Assembly (NCBI GenBank): GCA_013390945.1
Contig: JACAUC010000025.1
Location: forward strand, 1-36,399
Direction of reading: 5' to 3'
DNA from: Candidatus Chloroheliaceae bacterium
GTDB taxonomy: Bacteria > Chloroflexota > Chloroflexia > Chloroheliales > Chloroheliaceae
Length of the DNA: 36,399 nucleotides
A program made the translations under genes and the position numbers. Of the stretch, positions 7,692 to 15,647 are shown one piece after another; position 1 is the first letter of the stretch, and each line of letters opens with the position of its first letter. The notes beneath the pieces were generated by a model. The model searched no databases and had not been told where the DNA came from. It was given only the letters and a program-made list of their open reading frames with translations.

Positions 7692-8429
7692 TTAAGAGGA
7701 TTTTAGGAAGTGGTTCAACTCGTCCTGTAATACGCCTAGGTGAGTGCAAATATCCTTGAGCTTGCCCTGAAGCCGATCAATTTCTTCTTGGGTAAGGAGG
7801 TTCCGATTTTCCACGTGGTAAACTAAAGTTTCGCTCAATTCACGGGCGGCTTTAAGCGATTCGGTTACTAGTTCGGCAGGCAAGGGGCGAATTAGATCAG
7901 GTGGAGCCTTGACATTATCGCCGCCCCACTCCTCAAATTTATCCAGATTGGAACCGGAGGAGCGACTTCGGCGTACCACCGGGGTAGCCACAACCTCTAC
8001 CTCGCTGCGGGCGCGGCGACGTTTTTCAACTAGCTTCTCAATCAGGCGCAGGGTCTCCTCTTCGCTATTCTGTCCTAGCTCTGACCAAAATTTGAGGGTC
8101 TTTTCGATCTCCTGCTCCAAAAATTGGGGTACGGGCAACGCGGGAGGGTTTACAAAGGGCCGGGCTACCTTACTCAAGCCCTTACTCAAGGTCTCACCGC
8201 TCCGCAAAAGCTGACTGAGGACAGCAGAGGGTACAAAACGCTGCGCTCGTTCCCGTTCCAGTAAAATCTGGCTTAGAATTACGCTGGTTAACTCTTCTTC
8301 GCTGTCGTTGTCTACCACCCGGATTTCTTCGCCCCGGTAAACTAGTTCCGCCAACCCATCCAGCGTGATATAGCTCCGCATTTCGGTATCGTAGAGTTTT
8401 CGATTAGAATAACGTTTAATTAGTCGCAT
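7692..8429 (-). CDS. PhaR-type polyhydroxyalkanoate regulator (PHB/PHA accumulation DNA-binding domain)
   Basis: 245 residues. The N-terminal ~60 residues (IKRYSNRKLYDTEMRSYITL, then IRVVDNDSEEELTS) are the hallmark of the PHB/PHA accumulation regulator domain (PF07879), which in PhaR binds DNA and polyhydroxyalkanoate and represses phasin genes. The rest is basic and Arg/Glu-rich with a C-terminal coiled coil (about 185-243, ending in KDICTHLGVLQDELNHFLKS). The usual second PHB_acc domain is not evident. No PHA synthase or phasin lies in this window, although a remnant of a 3-hydroxyacyl-CoA dehydrogenase does (1286-1428). Confidence 0.85.
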   Translation of the reverse strand: MRLIKRYSNRKLYDTEMRSYITLDGLAELVYRGEEIRVVDNDSEEELTSVILSQILLERERAQRFVPSAVLSQLLRSGETLSKGLSKVARPFVNPPALPVPQFLEQEIEKTLKFWSELGQNSEEETLRLIEKLVEKRRRARSEVEVVATPVVRRSRSSGSNLDKFEEWGGDNVKAPPDLIRPLPAELVTESLKAARELSETLVYHVENRNLLTQEEIDRLQGKLKDICTHLGVLQDELNHFLKSS

Positions 8430-8617
8430 AATCCGCTAACAAGCCTGCCACTTGATTAATTCATCCAGCACTAACCACCAAAAATACCAAGTTAGTGTTA
8501 AATCTATTGTAACATGTTTTGGCAACAAGAGTAGTGGCTTGGAGGTGTTGAGCTAATTATAATTTTAGTAAGGTTATCCTTTTAGTTAGAAAAGATATTA
8601 GGTGTGGCAGGTTAAGC

Positions 8618-8639
8618 CGCTCCTCAATTAAGGGGAGCG
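8618..8639 (-). terminator. Possible terminator after the TldE/PmbA gene
   Basis: CGCTCCTC and AGGGGAGCG form an 8-bp stem (one G-U) eight nt after the minus-strand stop codon. Only a weak T-tract follows, so termination is plausible but not certain. Confidence 0.4.
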
Positions 8640-8647
8640 ACTTTGCC

Positions 8648-10000
8648 TTAGAACTCGGTGGCACTATTGAAATTGAAACGGGCGATTTTTAGAGCCGGAA
8701 CCAGATAGCCTACTCCTCCTCCCCACGCTCCTTGTAGGCGACGAGTTTGGGTAAGGCTTTGGACAGCGTTGAGGGCTTCCACGCCGCTTTGGGTAAAGCG
8801 GAAATTCTTGACAGGCCCCACGATTTCACCATCTTCGATTAGAAAAGTGCCATCGCGAGTCATTCCGGTTAGCACCGCTTTATTGGGTATTAATGGGTTG
8901 ACATAATGAAAGCGCGTCACCCACAACCCTCGCTTGGTCTGTTTGACCATCTCCTCCTTGCTGCTATCGCCTGGCTCCATAAAGAGATTGAGGGGAATTG
9001 GCCCCATATCACCTTGCACCCCGATAGAATGGCCGGTATTCTGTTTACCCGCTTCCCGGTTGGCGGTGTAGCTATCGTAAACTACCGCTTTACAAATCCC
9101 CTGTTCGATCAGATTGACCCTCTGGCGAGCCACGCCTTCGGCATCGAAAGGATTGACGAGACCTTGGGGGTCAGAGCCATCGTCATAGATGGTGATTAGG
9201 GGACTCATCAACAGGCGGTCAAGCTGCATAAAGCTGCGCCCCTCTTGCAAGGCCAGCGCACCCATACCCAAGTAGGAGATATACTGAAGCATCTCACCTA
9301 CCGCGTACTCCTCTAGGATTACCTCGTATTCGCCCGGTTCTAAAGCGCGGGGATTTTGGCTCCGCAGAGCTTTGCCAATCGCCTCGTCTGCTATTTCTTC
9401 GGCGTTGATGGCGGCAATCGTGGGGCTGAGTCGGTCGGCGTAGCCACTGCCACTTTCCCCCATAATTACGGTAATCAGGTCGCTATTAGCTCCCCGGTGG
9501 TAAGCGGTCAGGCCCAGCGAATTGACCACGCCTATTTCACTACCCCCGGTACGGAACGCGCCACTAGCGGTCAACCCCTTTTCCGCCGACTTGCGACAGA
9601 TGACCGCTACACCGTTGGCGCGTAGTTCCGCGCTGGCCGAGTAGGTGGTTTCGTCCGGTTCAGGTGTGGTTATTTCCGAGGGGTTGGGGCCGGGCAATGA
9701 CTTAAATTCGGGATCATCTACCTGTAAATGGGCCAACTCTTCGGCCCGGGCCACCAACTCTTTGAGGGCTTCTGGTGCAAGGTTATTGCTGCTGGCTGTC
9801 CCAATTTTCTGACCAAAGATGGAGCGCACTTTAACCGTCGTGTTGTTTTCGGTCACATTCTGATGAATATAGTTATTGGCAAAGCGGGTCAGGCTGGTAT
9901 TGCCACCCATAAAACTTATTTCGGTCTGATCGGCACTGGAATAACTGAGCATGTTCTGGAGTAGCTTCAGTACTTTTTCTTTTCCTACTATTTCCGACAT
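8648..10000 (-). CDS. pmbA: TldE/PmbA-type metalloprotease partner subunit
   Basis: 450 residues of the TldD/PmbA (U62/DUF6) family. It lacks the HExxxH zinc motif, as expected for the TldE (PmbA) subunit that pairs with TldD to make a heterodimeric protease that threads and cleaves unfolded peptides (microcin B17 maturation and CcdA degradation in E. coli). Recognisable parts are the N-terminal segment with NNTTVKVRSIFGQKIGTASS, a central YEVILEEYAVGEMLQYISYL, and the C-terminal GMTRDGTFLIEDGEIVGPVK and FRFTQS. It lies 86 nt downstream of tldD on the same strand, so they are likely co-transcribed. In this genome a peptide substrate is not apparent. Confidence 0.93.
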   Translation of the reverse strand: MSEIVGKEKVLKLLQNMLSYSSADQTEISFMGGNTSLTRFANNYIHQNVTENNTTVKVRSIFGQKIGTASSNNLAPEALKELVARAEELAHLQVDDPEFKSLPGPNPSEITTPEPDETTYSASAELRANGVAVICRKSAEKGLTASGAFRTGGSEIGVVNSLGLTAYHRGANSDLITVIMGESGSGYADRLSPTIAAINAEEIADEAIGKALRSQNPRALEPGEYEVILEEYAVGEMLQYISYLGMGALALQEGRSFMQLDRLLMSPLITIYDDGSDPQGLVNPFDAEGVARQRVNLIEQGICKAVVYDSYTANREAGKQNTGHSIGVQGDMGPIPLNLFMEPGDSSKEEMVKQTKRGLWVTRFHYVNPLIPNKAVLTGMTRDGTFLIEDGEIVGPVKNFRFTQSGVEALNAVQSLTQTRRLQGAWGGGVGYLVPALKIARFNFNSATEF

Positions 10001-10043
10001 TGTTTAACCTTCTTAATTATATAAATTAAACCTGTGGCTCGCT

Positions 10044-10068
10044 ATCGGGATTAGAAATCCCTCCTACA
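10044..10068. repeat. Palindromic repeat, family 2 copy, between tldD and pmbA
   Basis: ATCGGGATTAGAAATCCCTCC has the GGGATT/AATCCC stem of family 2. Right next to it, GGGGGTTAGCCTA is repeated in tandem, the second copy running into the tldD stop codon. Confidence 0.75.
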
Positions 10069-10086
10069 GGGGGTTAGCCTAGGGGG

Positions 10087-11535
10087 TTAGCCTTCTGCGC
10101 CAAAAATGTTGATATTGTGGAAACGGGCGGGAGAGGCTCCATGCCCAACGTGCATACTCTGCATTGGTTCGCCCTTGCCGCAATTGGGTACACCCCAGAT
10201 TACCCAGCCTTCACGTCCACCGATTAAATCGCAATTACCCCAAAATTGCGGAGTCATGCCACTGTAGGCGGCGTTGCGGTAGATTTGACCGCGTTTGCCA
10301 TCCTTAATCTCCCAGGCAATTTCGACTCCAAACTGGAAGTTTAGCCGTTTGTCATCAATGCTCCAGCTTTTATTGGTCTCCATATAGATACCGTCTTCGG
10401 TAGCGGCGATTAAATCTTCTAGCGAACCGCTCTTGCCCGGCTCAAGGTTGATATTGGTCATACGGATTAGGGGTATCCGGTTCCAGCCATCGGCTCGCGC
10501 CGTGCCGTTCGATTCTTGGCCCAGCGTAGCGGCGGTTTCGCGGTCAGTAATATAATTCACAAACCTACCCTCTTGGATAATCGGGGTACGGTTGGCCGGA
10601 ACACCTTCATCATCGTAGCCAAAAGTGCCTAACCCTCTCGGACTAGTGGCATCGGCATTGATATTGACAATCTCAGAGCCATAGCGGAAATTACCTAGTT
10701 TTTCGGTAGTCAGAAAACTAGTTCCGGCAAAACTGGCCTCCATTCCATAAACCCGATCCAGTTCGACGGGATGACCGCAGCTTTCGTGTACCTGTAAGGC
10801 CACTTGGCTGCTATCCAAAATCAGGTTGGTCTTTCGGGTGGGACAAAGTGGCGCGGATAACAGTTGTACGGCTTGCTCCGCGATTCGCCCGGCGTTACCT
10901 ACCAGATCTAAGCGTGGCACTAACTCATAACCGCCGGTCTCCCAGAAACCGCCTACCGAATTAGGATAGCTGCGCCGTTGGAAGCCACCTTCGCTGACCG
11001 CGTAAGCATCAATGCCTGCCCCACACTCGCTCAACTCTTGCTCGATATAGCTGCCCTCGGTGGAAGCAAAGACTTTGTTGATTTTGAGGGTACTGATAAA
11101 TCCGGCCGCCAGTTTAATGCCCTCTATTCGGCGCATCTCCTCGTTCGCTTGGAGTAGTAGGGCAATCTGCTCCTCCAGTGGTACGCTAAAGACATCCGTC
11201 TTAACAGAAGTAACGTATTTATCCTGAATACTTAGGGGAGTTCCTAATTCAACCGGGCGACGTTTAACCGTAGCGGAAGACCGCGCGATAGCCACCGCTT
11301 CTGCTGTCACCCGCTCCACTTCGGCTCGGCTAACCACGCTACTGCTGCTAAAGCCCCACGCCCCGTTATAGATTACACGCACACCAAACCCTTGACTCTC
11401 ATTGCTTGAGAGTGCCTCGACTTTACCGTTTTTGACTGCCACATGCTGACCTCTATCGGTCACAAAACGGATGTCGGCGTAGTTTGCCCCTCGTTGTCGG
11501 GCTGTATCTAGTGCCAGATTAGCTAAATCGCGCAT
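10087..11535 (-). CDS. tldD: TldD metalloprotease subunit
   Basis: 482 residues. The catalytic zinc motif HESCGH is at 250-255 (HExxxH), as in TldD of the TldD/TldE protease. The following GMEASFAGTSF and the C-terminal TNINLEPG, EDGIYMETN and the DLIGGREGW segment with a nearby conserved Cys (PNCGKGEP) are family features. It acts in the cytoplasm with the adjacent pmbA product. The start ATG lies after GAGGCGCGGAG; an extended -10 element TGATATAAT is about 70 nt upstream. Confidence 0.95.
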   Translation of the reverse strand: MRDLANLALDTARQRGANYADIRFVTDRGQHVAVKNGKVEALSSNESQGFGVRVIYNGAWGFSSSSVVSRAEVERVTAEAVAIARSSATVKRRPVELGTPLSIQDKYVTSVKTDVFSVPLEEQIALLLQANEEMRRIEGIKLAAGFISTLKINKVFASTEGSYIEQELSECGAGIDAYAVSEGGFQRRSYPNSVGGFWETGGYELVPRLDLVGNAGRIAEQAVQLLSAPLCPTRKTNLILDSSQVALQVHESCGHPVELDRVYGMEASFAGTSFLTTEKLGNFRYGSEIVNINADATSPRGLGTFGYDDEGVPANRTPIIQEGRFVNYITDRETAATLGQESNGTARADGWNRIPLIRMTNINLEPGKSGSLEDLIAATEDGIYMETNKSWSIDDKRLNFQFGVEIAWEIKDGKRGQIYRNAAYSGMTPQFWGNCDLIGGREGWVIWGVPNCGKGEPMQSMHVGHGASPARFHNINIFGAEG

Positions 11536-11606
11536 CTCCGCGCCTCACTTTCTATCTTCTGTGCGAAACTACTCTTATTGGGATATTAGTCCAAAATTTC
11601 TCTTCA

Positions 11607-11615
11607 ATTATATCA
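11607..11615 (-). promoter_or_regulatory. Extended -10 promoter element for tldD-pmbA
   Basis: On the minus strand TGATATAAT fits the extended -10 pattern TGnTATAAT, about 72 nt before the tldD start. No good -35 is seen, which is normal for extended -10 promoters. Confidence 0.45.
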
Positions 11616-11657
11616 GTAAATCGGCGGACGGAGCCGCACTCCTACAAGTGGGACTAA

Positions 11658-11900
11658 GGCTGTTGCAAAGTCGTGATTTGACAAGACCGGAGGTATGTCA
11701 AGATCAACTGGCGGAGCAGCATCCTACAGATTTGTGCCTTTCGACTAGTATGTAGTTATGGAAAACTATTTTAGCCTACCGATCAGCTTTTTCTTATGCC
11801 GTCAAGATTGTAGGATGCTGCGCCAACTGGTTGCCGCCAGTTGATTTTCACCTACCACTACTCTTGCCAGATTGGATAGCTCTCCGACTTTGCAACAGCC
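11658..11900. mobile_element. MITE-like 243-bp inverted-repeat element
   Basis: Ends are perfect 16-bp terminal inverted repeats: GGCTGTTGCAAAGTCG at 11658-11673 and its reverse complement at 11885-11900. The arms remain partly complementary further in: ATCAACTGGCGG and GCAGCATCCTACA on the left have counterparts on the right. Identical 13-bp sequences CTACAAGTGGGAC flank it (11642-11654 and 11901-11913), separated from the left end by TAA. No transposase is encoded. The end sequence resembles those of several insertion-sequence families with GGCTGTTGCAAA termini, so it would depend on a transposase elsewhere. Confidence 0.8.
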
Positions 11901-11966
11901 CTACAAGTGGGACAAGGTAGTACTTTATGCTAGGATAAATTGGCTGAATCAGTTTTGGAAAATCTA

Positions 11967-11995
11967 TTGACAAACGGGAGAAAACGCGCTAATAT
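11967..11995 (+). promoter_or_regulatory. Consensus sigma-70 promoter in front of a non-coding region
   Basis: TTGACA at 11967-11972, a 17-nt spacer, TAATAT at 11990-11995 (followed by TATACT). It is among the best promoters in the window but no ordinary gene follows for more than 1 kb on this strand; transcription should start near 12002. Confidence 0.7.
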
Positions 11996-12133
11996 TATAC
12001 TAGAGGGGAAAGTTAGAAATCAGTATTAGTAAGGTAAAACTTTCCTGAAGTAGCGTTGATTGTAACGCCAAAACGAATGATTGCTCTTTATTAAAATCTT
12101 TATTGGTGTCCAAATAGGAGGTGCATAAGGAAT

Positions 12134-12187
12134 ATGATAAAACCGGAACCTCATGTGCTATTTGGTGTACGTCAGGAAGACAGATAA
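12134..12187 (+). CDS. 17-codon ORF with Shine-Dalgarno in a hairpin
   Basis: ATG 12134 to TAA 12187 encodes MIKPEPHVLFGVRQEDR. AGGAGGT (12116-12122) and AAGGA (12127-12131) precede it. The GAGGT of the first pairs with ACCTC at 12148-12152, and the outer CAAATAG (12111-12117) with CTATTTG (12158-12164), leaving the start codon in the loop; translation could thus be switched by refolding. The ORF ends within the first bases of the 17-bp helix of the candidate RNA. No family is recognised. Confidence 0.4.
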   Translation: MIKPEPHVLFGVRQEDR

Positions 12188-12652
12188 CGCCCCAACTTTC
12201 ACAGCTTTTTTAGGCTTTTGCTCTGTAGGTTTACCTTGGTTTGCAGTTGGTGAGTATTATTAGGAGAGCATAAAGCTAAGTATCAACCGTTGTGACGCGC
12301 CGCTGTTAGCTCAAACAACACTTTATCCAATTGTGATAGGTGGATGTAGAGCTGCGGTTAAGCCTAAAGCAGATCAATGAGGCTGATTTAAGGTTAAGGA
12401 TAGTTTGTATTGCATTATTTAGTAAAGGTGAAGGTTGGGGCGTTCCGCATAACTTCTGAGGCTCGGTAAGCTTGATTGATTAAGTGGAAAAGGCATTGTA
12501 TGTAAGTTAGAGTGCCTAGCACTGATCGGTAATCATTGCGTGGTTTGCTTCTAAAACCCTACCGCTTCTTGAGTTATAATATTTTTCCTGTCCTGTAATG
12601 TTGCTATCTGTCAAGAATTTATAAGTATCGTAAAATTAAATAGATGCTTTGG

Positions 12653-12678
12653 GAAGCCCTAGTCAAAACTAGGGCTTC
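12653..12678 (+). terminator. Terminator-like hairpin at the end of the structured region
   Basis: GAAGCCCTAG (12653-12662) and CTAGGGCTTC (12669-12678) form a perfect 10-bp stem with loop TCAAAA; TTAGATTTAT follows, a weak T-tract. It could end transcription from the promoter at 11967. Confidence 0.55.
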
Positions 12679-12696
12679 TTAGATTTATATGCTTTC

Positions 12697-12820
12697 GCTG
12701 TAATTCGGGGTAGGGGTGTATTGCATACGCCCAAAATGAGGCGGGTTTATGCTGTAATTCGGGGTAGGGGCGTATTGCATACGCCCAAAATGAGGCGGGT
12801 TTATGCAATAAACCCCTACA
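12697..12820. repeat. Tandem double-hairpin palindromic repeats, family 1
   Basis: Two 54-bp units (12697-12750 and 12751-12804) differing at very few positions, then a closing half to 12820. Each unit has GGCGTATTGCATACGCC as one palindrome; the closing part GGGTTTATGCAATAAACCC is a second one, the whole flanked by GTAGGG and CCCTAC. A reverse-oriented single copy is at 19585-19642 and a half copy at 2254-2277. The structure resembles REP/REPIN-type elements mobilised by a RAYT transposase, none of which is in this window. Confidence 0.8.
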
Positions 12821-12828
12821 CCTTGAAA

Positions 12829-14547
12829 TTATACGCTTTCGCTCTCCTCCCCGTTCTCGCCAATCTCACCTTCGCGAATCATCTCTTCAGGGGCGGTCAT
12901 ACCCATCAGATGCAAAGTGCGGGCTAAGACGGTTTTAGCCGCCAGCAGGAGCCGAAGTCTAGCGAGGCTTAACGCTGGGTCGGGAAGCGGTTGGTCTTTT
13001 GCCCCTAGCACCCGATCTCGCTCATAGAAGACCTGTAATGCTTCGGCTAAACGATAAGCATATTGTGGGATACGATGAATTTCGTAAGTACGTGCAGCAT
13101 CTTCGATTACTTCTGGTAAGAGCAACAACTGGCGAATCAGGCCCAATTCGCTGGATGTGCCGAGCAGGTTCAAATCACCCTCTATGAAAGCGGTCTCTTC
13201 AATACCATAGCGTTCTTTAGCCTTGCGAAAAATAGAGGCAATTCGGGCATGGGCATATTGAACATAAAAGACCGGGTTCTCACTCGATTGTTCCAAGGCC
13301 AAATCTACATTGAAATCAAACTGCGTATCAGGAGAACGAGCGGCCAAATTATAGCGAATCGGGTCGGCTCCGATTTGATTTAGCATATCCCGTAAGGGAA
13401 TGACGTTGCCATGAGCCTTCTTCATCTTCTTGCCGTTAATCATTACCATCTGAACCGTGATAATAGTCAAATCGTCAGGGTTCAAATGGAGTGCGGTCAT
13501 AGCCGCCTTCATACGGGGAATATGACCCTGATGGTCGGCTCCCCATATGTTGATTACCTTGCTAAAGCCGCGCGTGACGAATTTGTTGTGATGGTAGGCA
13601 ATATCGGAGATAAAATAAGTCGGCACTCCATTGGAGCGAATCAGCACGTTATCTTTTTCTTGGCCTAGGGCCGTCGAAACAAACCAGACTGCGCCCTCTT
13701 TTTCAGCTACATGGCCGCTTTCACGCAAAAGTTTAAGCGTGTGATCCACCGAGCCATCGGCAAAAAGGCTCTGCTCACTGAACCAGTGATTGTATTCGAT
13801 TTTCAACCGATCTAAGTCGGTGTGAATTGCCTCTATTATCTTACCAATCCCAACTGGCCCAATCGTAGCAATGGCTTCCTTGTCGGTCAGCTTTAGATAT
13901 TTATCGCCCTCTTCGCGCAGAATCTCTTTGGCGGCATATTCTGCGGTAGGATAAGGTGCGTCCGGCGTGGCAGGCTGACGACCCAATTCTTTTTGGTAGT
14001 AGAACCAGACATTTTTATAAAATACGTCCATCCTGCTACCGGCATCATTGATATAATATTCGCGCTCTACCTCGTAACCTGCCGCTTCTAGTACACTTGC
14101 CAGCACATCGCCCAAGACTCCGCCTCTACCCGACGCAAAGGGGAGCAGACCCGTCGGATTGGCACTCACAAACTCGACTTGAGCCTTTTCACCTTTGCCC
14201 AAATCCACATTTCCGAAGGTCTCCCCAGCCTGAATGATTTCGCCTACTAAATTAGTCAACCACTCCTTTGAGAGCCGGAGATTGACAAAGCCCGGCGGAG
14301 CGATTTCAACTGCCGAAATATAGGGCGGTGACTCAAGGTGATGCTTAATAATCTCGGCAATTTTGAGTGGGGCCAATTTAGCGGCGCGAGCCATCTTCAT
14401 CGCTACTCCGGTGGCGTAATCCCCATGCTCCGGCTTGGTTGGGTGTTCTACTACTATATCGGGCATGTTCAGTTCGGGTAATGTCCCATCATCCATTGCG
14501 GCTATTATTGCATCTTTGATTAAATTGCTTATTTCGTCTTTTATCAT
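12829..14547 (-). CDS. argS: Arginyl-tRNA synthetase, variant without HIGH motif
   Basis: 572 residues, normal length. The N-terminal ArgRS domain (about 1-95), the class I core with VEFVSANPTG (124-133) and REYYINDAG (162-170), and the C-terminal DALR anticodon domain (YAHARIASIFRKA onward, ending in HLMGMTAPEEM) are all present. However, the ATP-binding HIGH motif, normally HVGH directly after ANPTGPL, is PFAS at 136-139, followed by the conserved GRGGVLGD. The KMSKS loop is KMKK at 374-377. The DNA there shows no frameshift. Either this is a naturally divergent ArgRS type or a paralogue. Last gene of a minus-strand series, 164 nt after the glycosyltransferase. Confidence 0.92.
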   Translation of the reverse strand: MIKDEISNLIKDAIIAAMDDGTLPELNMPDIVVEHPTKPEHGDYATGVAMKMARAAKLAPLKIAEIIKHHLESPPYISAVEIAPPGFVNLRLSKEWLTNLVGEIIQAGETFGNVDLGKGEKAQVEFVSANPTGLLPFASGRGGVLGDVLASVLEAAGYEVEREYYINDAGSRMDVFYKNVWFYYQKELGRQPATPDAPYPTAEYAAKEILREEGDKYLKLTDKEAIATIGPVGIGKIIEAIHTDLDRLKIEYNHWFSEQSLFADGSVDHTLKLLRESGHVAEKEGAVWFVSTALGQEKDNVLIRSNGVPTYFISDIAYHHNKFVTRGFSKVINIWGADHQGHIPRMKAAMTALHLNPDDLTIITVQMVMINGKKMKKAHGNVIPLRDMLNQIGADPIRYNLAARSPDTQFDFNVDLALEQSSENPVFYVQYAHARIASIFRKAKERYGIEETAFIEGDLNLLGTSSELGLIRQLLLLPEVIEDAARTYEIHRIPQYAYRLAEALQVFYERDRVLGAKDQPLPDPALSLARLRLLLAAKTVLARTLHLMGMTAPEEMIREGEIGENGEESESV

Positions 14548-14711
14548 AAAATTCTACTTTCAATCTTTAAGAAAAGAAATAACTCAGATGAACACGGATA
14601 AGTTATATTAAAATACCTATGGGTTGATACGGTAGAAAGTTGTGTAACTTGGGTTTCACCAGTTGACCCGTACACAAATGTTCATCTGCGGTTTGTCAAC
14701 TGGTTGCCGTA

Positions 14712-15578
14712 TTACTTTCCTCGCCATCTATTAATTATTCGCCAAACCAAAACTAGTATAAAGAAAGTCATCGCGGTTGCTAGGCTAAACGAAGGGAAGG
14801 GCTTTACTGCCCGTGTTACACCGAGTGTGTTATTGTGTTCCAAACCGTTGCGCGAAATACCCAAGTCCTGCGGTGGCACGTAACTTTGCATACGGAACCA
14901 GAGCAAAATAGTCTCTTTCATCGCTCTAGCAATAACCCGCAGTGAAGCACCACTTTGTTTACCGCTCAACCGGGGATAGTGGTTAACCCCTACCTCAATA
15001 ATGCTACGACCCTGATGCTGAGCTTTGGCATGTATCTCAGTATTGATGAGTACTCCCGGTGATTCCAGCTTCATTTTTTTCAGCACATCCGCCCTGAAAA
15101 TTTTAAAACCACAATCAATATCGCGCAAGTAGATACCAAAAAAGAGTGTGATGATAGTATTAAAAATGTAGCCAATCCAGAAGCGATAGAAGGGATCATG
15201 GCGTTTCTTACGGTAGCCCACAATAATGTCCGCTTTAGAAAGGTAGGGCGCAAGCAGACGAATATCCTCCGCTTTGAACTGTCGGTCACTATCCATAAAC
15301 ATCAGGTAGTCGCCTTGAGCCGCCGCAAAACCACTAGAAAGGGCCGCGCCATAGCCCCGGTTAAGGTTATGATGGATTACGCGCACGGTTCCCACGCTCT
15401 GGACTGCTAGGCGGTCGGCAATTTCACCGGTCTTATCCTTGCTGCCATCATTCACTATAATAATTTCGAACAACTCGAAAGATTTTGGTATCTCCTCCAG
15501 AGCCTCTTTGACTACTTCCTCTAAATTCGCTTCTTCGTTGTAGGCTGGTAAAACCAACGAAAGCACACTATTAATCAC
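14712..15578 (-). CDS. Family 2 glycosyltransferase (polyprenyl-phosphate sugar transferase type)
   Basis: 288 residues. The GT-A domain begins LVLPAYNEEANLEEVV, with VNDGSKDKT (42-50) for nucleotide binding and the metal-binding DSD at 96-98 (MFMDSDRQ). The later DIDCGFKIFRADVL and INTEIHAKAQ are typical of DPM1/GtrB-like enzymes that move a sugar from a nucleotide donor to a polyprenyl phosphate. A single hydrophobic helix at the C-terminus (about 262-281) would tether it to the membrane. Its position 69 nt after the VanW gene suggests a cell-envelope role. Confidence 0.9.
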   Translation of the reverse strand: MINSVLSLVLPAYNEEANLEEVVKEALEEIPKSFELFEIIIVNDGSKDKTGEIADRLAVQSVGTVRVIHHNLNRGYGAALSSGFAAAQGDYLMFMDSDRQFKAEDIRLLAPYLSKADIIVGYRKKRHDPFYRFWIGYIFNTIITLFFGIYLRDIDCGFKIFRADVLKKMKLESPGVLINTEIHAKAQHQGRSIIEVGVNHYPRLSGKQSGASLRVIARAMKETILLWFRMQSYVPPQDLGISRNGLEHNNTLGVTRAVKPFPSFSLATAMTFFILVLVWRIINRWRGK

Positions 15579-15647
15579 TCTCTTCTCCTTCGAGATTCAC
15601 CGACAGAGCGGCATCCCACAGATTAACGATCTACTATAAACTAAATA

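Larger units (their letters stand above)
12002..12685 (+). ncRNA. Candidate large structured RNA (~680 nt), family unknown
   Basis: Starts at a consensus promoter and ends at a 10-bp terminator-like stem (12653-12678). Complementary segments: 12006-12014 with 12038-12046 (9 bp); 12053-12057 with 12064-12068; 12111-12117 with 12158-12164; a 17-bp helix 12186-12202 with 12428-12444 containing a single G-U; inside it 12209-12217 with 12360-12368 (9 bp) and 12300-12303/12308-12312 with 12349-12357; later AGGCATT with AGTGCCT (about 12491-12517). A 17-bp helix closing a 225-nt domain is very unlikely by chance. I found no tmRNA, RNase P, 6S, SRP or group I/II intron core motifs. It contains a 17-codon ORF near its 5' part. 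Function unknown; the RNA assignment is inference from sequence. Confidence 0.55.

Noticed and set aside
11561..11755. 64-codon plus-strand ORF
   Set aside because: It runs through the end of the MITE-like element and has no ribosome-binding site or family resemblance.
12002..12685. tmRNA, RNase P RNA, 6S RNA or group I/II intron
   Set aside because: None of their conserved core strings (for example the GAGGAAAGUCC segment of RNase P, a tRNA-like TLD of tmRNA, or the domain V of group II introns) was found on reading both strands.
12721..12927. 68-codon plus-strand ORF
   Set aside because: It is made of the tandem palindromic repeat and then antisense to argS.
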